Program-made: the position numbers and the translations under genes
Assembly: GCF_000006565.2 (NCBI RefSeq)
Contig: NC_031473.1
Span: forward strand, 930,001-994,000
DNA from: Toxoplasma gondii ME49
Lineage: Eukaryota > Apicomplexa > Conoidasida > Eucoccidiorida > Sarcocystidae
Length of the DNA: 64,000 nucleotides
Reading direction: 5' to 3'
Part shown: positions 38,561 through 50,700 of the stretch, piece after piece
Layout of the letters: the number at the start of each line of letters is the position of its first letter
How positions within the stretch are numbered: the stretch's first letter is position 1
Notes under the pieces: model-generated
Seen by the model: only the letters and a program-made list of their open reading frames with translations
Database searches by the model: none
Told to the model about the DNA's origin: nothing

Positions 38561-39483
38561 TTCGCGGCTTTATGCAGGTACTGCCAGGAAAAATCGAATC
38601 AATGCGGTAAAAACGTGATGGTCATCATTAATCTAGAGAAACAACTGCATACGGCGTTGCACCAAGCTTCCTCACTTCTCACGCCGAAGTAGCCTGTACA
38701 GCTGAATTATTTTGAACGGCCTGTCTCCTATTGTACAGCTTATTTCGAGGTTATTGGCTAAGTCCACTGCCTTTCTTTGACGTTATGTACCGGACGCTAG
38801 TCTTCTGCTATCGAGCAGTCAACTCCGCCTTCTCAGCTTCAGTACATCATCATCCGGACAAGCTGAAAACCATTAACAGCTTCAGATAAAACAAGTTCGA
38901 GGAACTATCACTTGACAGCCCCTCTCATGCTGGTTGAGCTGCAACGAAGTATTGCAAGAACCAGTATGACGACGGGTATCATTCAGAAAAGGCGGTCACA
39001 GCAATCGCCACCTGTGTCATAAGCTTTCCGTGCTCCGTTTTCAGCAAGCCATCTGTGGATCTACAGTTTTGCTCTCAAATATATGTTTCCTCTAAATTGC
39101 GTATGTTGGCTGTGGCTGATAACTCCGACCGAGGCTGCGGTTTAATCACATTATTGGATGAGTCGCCGCAGGTAACTGCTGCCCCACTGATCTGACATCT
39201 CATCAGGAAGAAGCATGTAACAGCTGTGCATCGGGAAGTCAGAGGTCATCCATCCATCACTTGCAAACAGCCTGGAAGTCTGGTCCGTCCGACACCGGCC
39301 TGCTGGCAGTCCGTTCGAACTATTGAAATACAAATCCCCAAAGCCGCCTACACGGGGGAGTTTTGCCTCACAGCTGCAGTCGTATCGATTGAATGCGGTG
39401 CCCATCTTGGCTCATCTTACGGGAGGAGGAGGCAGTAGGCCGGCACTTGGTCAAACGGCACAGCTGACCAAACGAATATCACG
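38561..39483. other. Divergent promoter region
   Basis: It lies between the minus-strand small membrane protein gene and the plus-strand J-domain/GTPase gene. Only short frames are present. It should hold the start exon of the first gene and the promoters of both. Confidence 0.5.
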
Positions 39484-42400
39484 ATGTCTCACAGGCGAAC
39501 GCGCGAGGGATCGAGCTTCTCTGATGAGCGTAGAAGTGACGACCGCTCAGGGCCCATTTTTTCCACAGATCGCCTTTACGATCTCCTTCAGCTCTCTCGA
39601 GATGCCTCCCACGAAACAGTAAAGAAGACTTACCGTCAGTTTGCACTTCTCTGGCACCCTGACAAAGGCGGCGACGTGCAGAGATTCCAAGCCCTGACAG
39701 CTGCGTGGGAGGTCTTAGGCGATGAGACACGTCGGAGCGCGTACGACCGAAGTCTTATCCGAACTGGTTCAACAGACGGCTTAGGTGTGAATGTATTCGG
39801 AAACTCTTGTTCTGATGGTGGCGGTACTGTCTTCTCGCGCCAAAGAAGGCGGCATTCCACCGAGGCCGGAAATCGTGTACGGGAATTTCATAAGAGTAAC
39901 TACCATGAGGGACGGAAACAAGAAGATACTTCCTCTGGAGATGGCACTCTCCCATCAAGGGAGGACGTGCTAAGAAGATCCCGAGGTGAATGCGCAGCGC
40001 CAAGACGAGAGAGTCACAGTTTTCCCTCCGGCGGAAACGCAAACACTTCTGCAGACCCAGAAAGCACAGAGAGGAAAACGGAGCGTCCGACTTGTACGGA
40101 ACTCGGAGATGGAAACAGCCACGGACACAATTCGTGGAATCATGGAGGAAGAGACCTGCCTCAGAATCCAAGAAAGAGCCCATCGCAAAACGAAATCGAT
40201 GAAAGGTGGAAGAGGCAATCGAATCGCAGTTTTGGCTCCGACAAGTCTAAAACAAGTGCAGGAAAAGACGAAGGCACACCATTTACAGGCATATCAGGAG
40301 GTTCGGTACGACACCGTCACAGCGGAAACCACGGGCCAGGAAACCAAACAAATTGTATTGAAGAGGCTTTGCGCGAAGTTCTTGGCGAGGAGCAATTCAA
40401 AGCGGCAGTCCAAGGAAGCATGGCTGAAAAAACTATACCTGAGAGATGTTCGGCGGGTTGCGCCAAACAGCTTGTGAATCGCTTGAGCGTCAAACAGCTC
40501 AAACATTTGTTGACTACACTTGGAATTCCTCATCTGTCGTGCATTGAGAAAACCGATCTTCTCGAAGCCTTCTCTGCAGCTTTTTCCTTCACCTCACCAT
40601 CGCCTAACGTCAATTTCTCCCCCCAAACCTCAGGGCAGAAGGATGGACTGGAGGTAAGGTGGTGGCAGACCCGTATTCAGTGTCTGCTTCTACCTTTAGA
40701 TGGGAAGGTAGCATATAGCATTGCTCTCGATGGTCATAATTCCAGAGACTGCGCAAGCGTTAAGCAAAACACAAACATGGCAGCAGCAGCCTCCGGCGTG
40801 ACCAACGTAAAAGCAAACTCCCCAGACTACAATCGAGGAGAACAAGTGCGCGCCAGCCACGGTATTGTTGCAATGGACTCGTCTTTTCCAAGGTGGTAAC
40901 GCCGTCACAGGCCACCTGCAGAATTCGCACATTTGACTTTGAAGTAGTCGAAGATTACAGAAACGGCAAACAGGCACTTTGGACACCGTTCGCATTTGCC
41001 TTACCACACACAGTCTCCTGATAGCTCATAGAATGCTAATCAACCTTTGGGTAACGCATTTGCACGCTGTCGCAGGATTACTCGAGCGTGGCGAGTTCGA
41101 GTCGCCTCGACTCTAGAAAGGTCTACCCGTCTCAAGCTAATCCGGAAGAGGGTTCGAATTACAAGAAACAGACATACACTCCTGGCTTACCCTTTACAAC
41201 AGCATGCTCATCTTCGTTCTGCCCGTCGATTTCGTCCATGGGGTCGTCGAAATCGGACAGCTTTGATACACGACGTAGCAGCGGAGGAGAATGTGATCGT
41301 TCAGTGCCTCTTTTGAGCACGAAGAAGTCAAGGAAATCCCATGTTCTGTCCGGGTCGCCTCCATCCCTTCTAGGCGCCGCAGCGGCAGCCAACTGGGTTC
41401 AAGAGCAGAACCGGATGAAGCTGAAACGGGACGGCTACCCAGGTCTCCTTGCATCACCGTTCGGGAAAATAAATATGCAAGATATGATGCACTTCCAAGG
41501 GGAGGAGTTGCGGATGAAGATTTTAGCCATGGGAGCAGAAAAAACGGGGAAATCATGTATCATTAAACGGTACTGCGAAGGCCGGTTTGTTGTAAGGAAT
41601 GCCAGTACAATCGGCATCGATTATGGCGTAAAACTCGTCGAAGTGGAAGGGGCACAAGCGCGCGTGAATTTCTTCGATTTCTCTGGACGGAAGGAGTTTT
41701 CGGAGATTCGCCAGTCTTTTTACGATCATACCGATGGCGTTCTTCTTGTCGTCGATGTCACCCGTCGCGAGACCTTTGACGAGTTGCCTGCGTGGATCAA
41801 CGAAGCAAAAGCACAGGGACTGAACATCGGCGCAGAAAAAGAAAAACGGAGGGAGATAGGGGAGACTGTCGATGGTCTTCTACTCGAGGACGACGCCGAT
41901 AACTACGAGCTTTCCTCCGTTCCAGGTGATGGCATCCTCCTTAGTGCCCATGCAACAGGAGAACACGCACCTGTAAGGGTCCGAAGTTCGTTACTAACCG
42001 CTATCATCAGCCTAACTAAATTATCACGTCTGGTTTGGTGGGAGAGTCTGTTGTTGAGAAATGCCCCGTTCGATCAGGAAAGGCCAGCGAGACGACATCA
42101 GAGGAGAGTGTCTAAGCACACTGCGTTGCTTTTTCTATCAGTCGAGACGTGCCAAGATGATAAAGCTTCTCGAAACATTTCACTCTTTGCATGAGCCGAG
42201 CCATAGTGTTCTTTGCACCGTGCCAGTTCTCCTGTTCACTTCGTTACCTTCTCGTAAACCCTCCGTCACTCATCCTTCGGTGCTGATTGGTCCGTAACGA
42301 ACTATCCTTTGTTGTCATTCGCAGTTGTTCTGCTCGCAAACAAAGACGACATGTCGGGCCGCTGCGTGTCGGAAGCCGAGATCTCTGCCTTCGCCGAATC

Positions 42401-42590
42401 CCATGGCATGCGGTTCTTCGAGACTTCTGCAAACACCAACCACAACATAAGTAAGGCCCTTGAAACGCTCTTCTCTATCGTTGCCCGAAGAGTACTAAAA
42501 GCGAGGAAGACGATCCTTTCTCAGGTTTTTGGAAATGATTTGTTGAAAGCGCAGCCATCGCTACGACCCACAGGCACGCGACAGGACTGA
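39484..42590 (+). CDS. J-domain / RJL-type small GTPase fusion protein (761 aa)
   Basis: Three exons: 39484-40653, 41076-41925 and 42325-42590. Joints are GGAGAG-type donor CTGGAG|GTAAGG to CGCAG|GATTAC (phase 0) and TTCCAG|GTGATG to TTCGCAG|TTGTTC (phase 1), the second restoring VPVVLLANKDD. The J domain is at residues 30-90 with HPD at 58-60 (LLWHPDKGG). A disordered charged stretch follows, then a SAP-like helix pair near 327-367 (LSVKQLKHLLTTLGI). The GTPase at about 538-735 has a P-loop GAEKTGKS (543-550), switch I TIGIDYG, DFSG (591-594), NKDD (679-682) and ETSA (707-710). CIIKRYCEGRF and IDYG are hallmarks of the RJL/RBJ (DNAJC27) family, linked to flagellated eukaryotes. No prenylation Cys is present at the C terminus. 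Animal DNAJC27 has the GTPase first and J domain last. Two separate adjacent genes are possible but less likely: the GTPase part has no early ATG, and the splice phases match. Confidence 0.85.
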
Positions 42591-44730
42591 CAGTTGAACC
42601 GAATGCGACAGCGACTCCTTTTGTTGACTACTTAAAACGTGTTTCTCGAGGAGGTCTCGACTCGCGTGTATGATCTTGAACTGAAGTGCACCCGCTCTTC
42701 TCTTCTGCTTCAACTCCATCCTTCTTCAAATATGCTGAATCGGTCTTCGCAGTTACCACCAGGGGAAAACACAGAGCGCCGTTCAGATCTGCGGATACTG
42801 TCATGTGACCCCCCGCGTACGAATTTTGCTGTACTCTGGAAAAAAGCCACTTCGGTCTGCAGTCTCGCCCCGCAAAGACGTGGTGAAAATGATCGTATCA
42901 CATGTGGAAGAGGAAGTTCCTGGAGAGTTAAAGAAGTAAACTCATTTCTTTCTCTGTGGTGCGTCTTCCACTCTCTGCCACGAGCCATTTGAATGCCCTC
43001 CGATAGCATACACAGGGAAATGGTTGTTCACGGGAACAAACTGCCCCTTCCCTCTCCTCACTGACGACTCACCTTCCAGTTGTTTCCAGTGCCCCCCTTG
43101 CACTAAAATAGGAAATGGGGAAAACAGGAAAGAACTGCGACGTGAGACAAATGTAGAACTCCAGTCCCTCTGTCCTTTTTGCTGGTACCGATGGCATCTT
43201 TTCTAGTGAAGTACACCTGTGCCCGAGGATACTCCAGATATAGGTAAGTACGGCCGTACGTCAGAAAATAGTGATTTTTGGACACGAAGGCAGACCTGCA
43301 GTTACTGCGTGACGTTTTGTCGTGAGGTGTTCCAGTGAAATGCCCAAAAATCCAGGGCAGGAGGTCGGGCCATCTGAGATTCTACTCAAACGACTGTGCA
43401 CACACGCCGTTACCGAACTCTCTGGAAACACATTTCGCTCAAGTAACACATTTTCCCCGTCGTTCAAATATAGAGTCATCGCCGTCCACTTTCAGCTCGA
43501 CGTCCTCGTGCTGATAGTGAGAAGCGACTGATTCTACCGTCAGCGTTGTCAACGAACTTCGCGAGAGAGCACCTGCAGCCTTCACTGAACCCATTCCAGG
43601 TCTGTATCTTGGCATGTGACACTAATTATAAAGTATTTACATATCAGCGACTTTTTTCTAACCTCTAGTTATGCGGCAAAAACCGGAGTTTAGTCCCATG
43701 CCAACTACGGAGTAACTGACGCGAGACTCCTGTACAGGTGAAAGTGGACTGCGTAAAAGGCTGTGCTGTATTTGAAATTGACGACTGGGGACGACACCAT
43801 AAAATGAAAATGCGGCGATATCGAGGATGGAATTCTAGAAGGGAGATCTCGGACAGTTTGCGAAGAACGGTGACCCGTTGGATTTACGAATTAGGCACCG
43901 TGTTCTTGCGCCCAACATCCTTCACGTTCATTCCCCCTTGACTGTCCAGTTTTCTCTCTCCACCCAGAGAGGGCACCCCGTTCGTTCTAAATCTCTTATT
44001 CGCGACAACGCACCCACACGAAAAACAGAAGAATGGAGACGCACAAGCGAGGAAACACCCTGTCTCAAAGAGTACCACTTCTAGAACGACGGACTGGTCA
44101 CAAGGGCATCTGAGTTGATTCTCTCGCTATATGAGGCACCCCGCTGCATCGCGAGCTGAGCGAGCGACAATGCGAATGCCGTTTTGCCGTCAGTGAAAGC
44201 CGGTTGGCAGCCGATAATGCGACTATTTGGCACTTAAAAAATAAATTCTACAAACTCGGAAGTAAAAAACGGACAACAGAAAACCGCACAGACGCCGACC
44301 TGTCTGCAGACAGTGTGGATGGCTCTGTGTCCCTGCTTTTGTGCTTGGCACGTCTTCCCCACTCTTCTCTGTTTCGCTATCTACAGTGAGGCAATTCTTG
44401 CGTCTTTCTCTCATTTTTCTACCGGTTTCTCTTTCCAGAGTGAGTCAGTCTTCCCCCTTCCTTTGCGGTCTACACTCTGCGCTGCATTTCTGTCAGCTCC
44501 ATTTTCTCTGTCCGCTCGACTGTTCGCAAACTAGCAGCGGATTGGAACAAGCGGAAAGGGAAACACACGGACGGAAGGAAACAGCACGAATTGTAATTCT
44601 AAACTAGAAGTTCTACACTTCCGTCGACTTCCCTGACGCCCTAGGCGACGTCTGGCCGTTCCAAACCCCCCCGTCTTTCGCCTTCTTGGCCTTCGCCCCC
44701 AACCCTTCTCTTCTTAGTTGGAGGTGATTC
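42591..44730. other. Convergent intergenic region
   Basis: This lies between the 3' ends of the GTPase gene (plus) and the AMPK gamma gene (minus). Short frames only; no family features, RNA genes or repeats were recognised. Confidence 0.5.
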
Positions 44731-47700
44731 TTAATCGGAGGAAATCCTCTGGGCGGAAGCAGGCCCCCCGGGCAAGGAAGAAGGGAACGACGAATCATGC
44801 GTTCTATCCAGAGTAAGGACTTTTTCAGTGTCTGCGGGGGTTCCTGCTTCGCCTGTCGCGGGCGTCCCCGTGGACTGCGTGGGTTCGGCAGTCCACCGAC
44901 ACGGACCTTGTTCTTTTCCTTCCTTTTCTGTAAGCATTGGAGACAGAACGGAAGTCGAAGAAGACGGCGGCGCTGACGCAGATGCGCCTTCCCGGGACAG
45001 GGGGAACCCCGGTGGCACAGAACGCCCTGAAAACTCGTGGCGCTCGTCGAAACTAGAACAGACAGAATCGAAGCATTCTTCGGCACATGCGCGGGAGTAT
45101 AAAGAACGCCCGGACCCCACAAGAAACTCTGCAAGGTCTGAAGCCGTCACAATTCCGCAGACGCGATCTCTGAAAAAAGACACCACATACAGACACCCAC
45201 ACAAGTGTCACCACACGCGACACACCAACACCACGGGCAGAACACAAGAAGAGAAAGTGTATGCAAAAAGTACGCAGAGATTCATGAAATACAGATGCAA
45301 ATATATACAAATACATATAGACGTACAGATATGAAATGCAGATACTCTCGCGATGAAATATAAGGCAAAATGCCTGCGCAACTCTACTTTGTGAGCATGA
45401 ACTGACAACTTGGAAATAAGACAGCCGCACCTGGGGGGAGAAAACCCCATGAAAAAAAGAAGAATCACTCGCAAAACGCAAAAATGCAAGAGTCGTCGAC
45501 AGTTTCATCTAACCGTACGCACGTTCCCACGTCTGTATCCATACACAACATTCCATATATCTATATATCTATATCTATATCTATATCTATATCTATATCT
45601 ATCTATCTATATATATATATATAGCTGTAAATGGGTGTGTCGGGGAGGGATGCATACAGAGCTCGACAGCGGAGATAAAACTGTATAAGGCATTTGTACA
45701 GTAAAGACGACGAAAGAAAATGAGCATGGAAGGGAAAATGGACGCGCTGAGAGAAAGCGAAACGTACTCGTGGTCCAGGAAAATGACACGGCGGTAGGGA
45801 GAGAACAACACGCGAAGAAGCGCATCTTTTAGAGACACCGAAGAAGTCGTGCCTGGCTGCGAGTCCATCTTTCTCTCTCCGCTCGGCATTCGGCTCTCTT
45901 GCCCAGATCCTCTGGACTTCTGTCAAGAAACAAATTTAAAGAGGAAACCCCAAAATCCGACCCTGTCTACATGTGCAGACGTCAGGACTGCCACCACGAT
46001 TCTTGTCACAAACAGTCCGAAAACACAGCCAGTGGGTTTCTCTCTCGCCTTCTCTTCCCTCGCTTTCAAACAAAGACAACATCCAGATTTGTGTTTATTT
46101 ACTCTCTACCGACGATTGTCCGATGCACGCAGAACGGCTGCGAGGCCTGCGCATGCATGAAGCCGCCCAAGCCGAGCCCTCTGGGCCGCATAGAAATGGC
46201 GAACGAAGCCCGCAGGTTTCGAATGCAAGCCGCCCTTCCCAAAGAAGCACGTATTGACCCACAGTGCGTTCCACGCGAATCGTGCGACGGTCAGGCATTT
46301 CGAGCTTGTTAATCTTCTCACCACATGCATGCTGGCGAATCAGATGGTGCACATGCATTCCTGCGACTCTTACTGCCGAGACGCACCAATGCAATCCTAA
46401 TTGCAAACGCGGCTTCTGCGAAGTACTTTGAAGGCAATCGTATTCCTCTTACGGCTATCCGAACGACGGAGTCGAGCACGGCAGGTTTCTTGGAGCATTG
46501 AACACCCGCTACGTGTGCGTCTTCACCAGCGGCGCCGCTCCACGCCGGTGCGTAGGAGGAGTAGGGGTCGGGAGAAACAGTCGGCCGGGCGTATCCAGGG
46601 CGAGAGAGAATGCCGGAGTCTTGCGGCCGGCTGCCAACACTGTTGTTGCAGAAAGAAGAGCGAAAATTGAAGTAAAAAGACGATGCGAGTCGGGTCTGAT
46701 CGGGACTGGAAACGACGAAGGCTGCGGCCGCACGCGCCTGTCGCTGCTGCTCAAATTGCTCCTCCTGGAATCGCAGCTGCGCGATGGCGTCTCCTACTGG
46801 CAGCTCCAGGTCCACCGATGTCTGCAAAAGAGACAAAGAAACGCCGGCGTGCTTGAAAACATCCAAAACAAACACAGACACAATGCAGGACCGAACTCAC
46901 AACTCCACAGTCGTTTCAAAACAAACGTTTTTGTCATATACACACGTACGAAAACATAAATATGTAGATGTACAGACCACAATATATATATATATATATA
47001 TATTTCTAGCGATTGAAGGTCCAATCGAAACTAGAGAGAGGAGTTTCGGAAGAACTGTACGCCACCGAAAGCAAGAGGGAGAATACGTCTAAATTGAGCA
47101 TTCCTGCACGCATGTCCAGCCGTATGTGCAGAAGTCGATCAAGAGACTCAGAAGAGTGTCTGCCTGGACTTCAACCGGGCCAGAGGTGAACGAAAGACAT
47201 CCCAACAGAGTGCTTGTTTTTTTCAACAAGAAGTGAACATGCTTGCAAGACAAAGATCCAACACAACGAAGCGGATCTCGCAGACAAGCCACCGCGACTT
47301 GACCTGACACGTCGAAATGCTTACGTTGTTGTGAATCGCCTGCAGCGCCAAAAGAAGAAAATTCTGTCGAGTGAAACACCCGACATACGCACCTGACGCG
47401 AGGCATAAACATCACAAATGCACACCACCCATACACATACACATTTCTATACACACATACATATCTGCGCATGTACATACGTATACGTTAACAACTATAT
47501 ATATATATATATCTGTACGCATATACATATGGACATGCATATATATATATATATATATGCAGGTACGTAGACGTGCACACATAAGCACAGCTCGAAACGC
47601 AGACAGAGACACACGTGTGCACCATTAGAAAGGGTGTACCTCTACACAGTTGAAGGAGAGGATTCAAGGATAACAACGAAAACCGAAGAGGCGCCCCGCA

Positions 47701-50700
47701 GCTGCATCGTGTTTCCTGCCGTCCGTGGTGCACTGCGTTTCGACGCGCAGGTGTCAGGTCTTCGTGTCCGATGCATCGCTGGGGATCTTTACCAGAGAAA
47801 AGGTGAGGTGTTTGACAGAGGTTTGGCGCCTGCTGAAAGTGACCCCGGGAATGTTTACCTCGCGCATTGACGACAGGAACTGCAGAGATGTCACAGTCGT
47901 CGAGCGTCTCGATGACCGACAATATCGATTCCTCGGAGTCGACAGTCACGAGGTTCTCGTACGTCCCCACTCGCAGGTGGTGCACCGAAAGGTTGAACTC
48001 AGGGAGGTCGCCCCTGAGCTGGAGAAAGGCAAAGGGTGCGAAACAGGAAAATGAGTGAGAGAAGACGAGCGACCGAAAAGAAAAAAAACACGGGAAGGAG
48101 AAAGGAAACAAGGTAGAGGGAAAGGAGAGAAGGTGAATGGCAATAGGTGGAGGCGGAAGAGCAGATAAAAAACGAGGGGGTAACACCGCGTTAAACGGAG
48201 GGGAAGAGAAGGAGCTCGAGAGAGAAATGCAGGGACACACGCGGAGTCAAACATCGCGGTGTACATACAGCTGATGCGTCTAGCTGGAACCCTCTGGACG
48301 CGTCTCGTGATCAACTGCATGCTGCATTCCCTGCCGCAGCGAAATGTGAAAACACAAGTTTTGAGCACTGTCGATGGAGGGAGGTGTATTCCTGCCTGGA
48401 GAGAGCTGCACGCCGGAAGCGAGCGCGGAACTGCACACCTTCGCTCCCGCACAAAGAAACGTGTACAGACACCCGGGCCTTCGAGAGTCCTTGCGTGAAT
48501 CGACGGCTACAGCGAAGAGAGGTGGAGGGCGGAGGAAACCGGGAAGAGAGCCAAAATGACAGGACTCAAACACATGAATATCTAGGCAGGGAATGGGGAG
48601 AGACACACACCTGGAGGAAACTGTGCAACGCACACATGCATCGTCTGAAGCTGAAAACAATAAAGACCCCGACACGAAGAATAAACCAAGAAAAGGAGTA
48701 CTCAAAGATCTGCACACCCACACACCCACAAGCCACTGACATGCTGCACCGCGTGGGCGAGAAGAGCTCTCAGGGTGATGACGATCATCGGGACCTGGCG
48801 TTCGTCGTTCCAGAGGGCCACAGTCGCAGATCTGAGGAGAAAACAGACAAGCAATGGAAACAGCTGGAGACAGTGAGACGGAAAGGACGACAGACAGAAG
48901 AAAGAGGCAGAGATCGGAAGGGAGAGAGGCATTCTGAAGCGAAAAAGTGAGGGTCTGAGACGAAAGAAGAAAGAGACAACGAGCAAATAAGAATGCGGAA
49001 AGGAGATGAAAAAAGCAAAGGAAGACTTGCGAAACTGATAACACGGAAAGAGAAAACCACCCGAAGGAAGAAGACCACACGCGCAAAAGAGACGGCCGAT
49101 CAACAGACGGGCGCTGCCGCAAAAGGAGGCCGCAACAGAGAGGGGACGGAGGCAGGAAGGAGAAATGCAGAAGAAATGAGCAACCGACAGAAGACGTAGA
49201 CAAAAAAGACGGAGGAAAGGAACACGACGACGGTGGCACACGGGAACGCTTGAGGCGCGATCATGCCTTCTCAGGTGTCTCCTTTGCCTCATGTTCACAG
49301 GCGACAGAAACGCATCGTTACGTGAACAGCTAAACGCGAGAATAAGCGTTTGTGCATCTTGTTCAGCGCGTCCGTGTGTCTCTGTATCCAGTCCTCTACG
49401 CCTTAACTCACCTGTTTTGTAGCTGAAGCAACAACGCCTCCAGTGGAGGTCTATTCGGTTCGATGTACAGCACGGGCGAGGGCGTCTTGTAGAAAGCTGA
49501 AGAGGCAGGGAAAGAGAAAACAGAGAGCGCTGATCCGGGCAAGAACAGGGCGGAAGACAACTGAGACGCAGGACGAGACCGCAAACACAGACCGGTTTTG
49601 GCAACGAAGAAACTCCCAAACCTCTAGGAGAAAAGGAAGCCTCGAGGCATCCAGGAAGTGCATGGACAGAGAATGTGGAGTGGAGAAGACAAGGAGAAGC
49701 ACGGGGACTGGGAACTCAACGACTGAAGAAGAAAGTAAAGGAAGGAGTTCACAAATGACCGAGCGCATGCACGGGTGTGCATGCAGGGGAAAGAGCCCGA
49801 AGGACAAAGAGAAGAACGACTCGACGGCCGAGACGAAGAAACGAAAGAGGAAACACAGAACACGGACAAGGCAAACTAACCTCTCCACTGCTGAAACGTC
49901 CACGTCCAAGGAGGCGGCGCGCCACAGAGAATGGCGAGAATGGTGTCCTCTGCCTGAGCGTCGTCGTCGGAGAACGCAGGAGGCAGAGGCGAAGAAGCAG
50001 GAGCAGACGCAGCGGGACCGGCAGTCGAAGGAGAAGAGGCCGAAGAAAAGATAGAAGACAGACCGTCCGTTTTCCCTCCCTCCTCCGCGGCTCCTGCCTT
50101 CTCTCGCTGCTCCACGCTCGGCCCCAGATCTGCACGCGCCGGCAGAGAAGACGCGTCTGAAAGCTCTTCTACACACACCTCTCGCTTCTCCGTCTCACCT
50201 CTCCCCGCTTCGTCTCTCTGCTCGAGCGTAGGGGCATCCTGCTTTCCGTCTGTTCCTCTGGAAGAAGCCGCGGAAGAGTCGCCTCCGCCCTTTGCGTTTC
50301 GGCCTGCGACACGGAAAGGAATGGAAAGAGGAAAACGTCTCCCCGAAAACATGTCTCGCTTTGCACAAGCAAACGGCCGCATGCCGCGCGCGTATCGCCG
50401 TCCGGGCCCTCTCGCGATCCGGTCCTCTCTTCTTTTGTTGTTGCTGCATGCCCACCTTCCTTAACACTACCAGCGTCCTCTCCTCTCTCTCCCATTTCCC
50501 TTCCGACTCTCCTCTCATCTGTCGACTGTTGCTTCGTCGCGGGTTCCTAGTTTCCTACTCGACATTCCTCCGTCTTTGATTTTATTCTTCGTCTTCTGCT
50601 ACACCCTCCGCAGCCGGCATCCAGCGCCAATCGTTCTCGATCTCCAGTAAACGCCTTCCAATCCAAAAAGTATTTATCCCTCCTGATCGCACTGGACGTC

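Noticed and set aside
40654..40899. C-terminal extension of the J-domain frame to a stop at 40899
   Set aside because: It follows a strong donor (CTGGAG|GTAAGG), and the phase-0 acceptor at 41076 leads straight into the GTPase frame. Read-through is treated as intron.
48280..49619. Minus-strand open frames of 319 and 305 codons
   Set aside because: They read through CT-rich introns of AMPK gamma (Leu/Ser/Phe/Arg runs). Only short parts with CBS similarity, bounded by splice sites, are kept.
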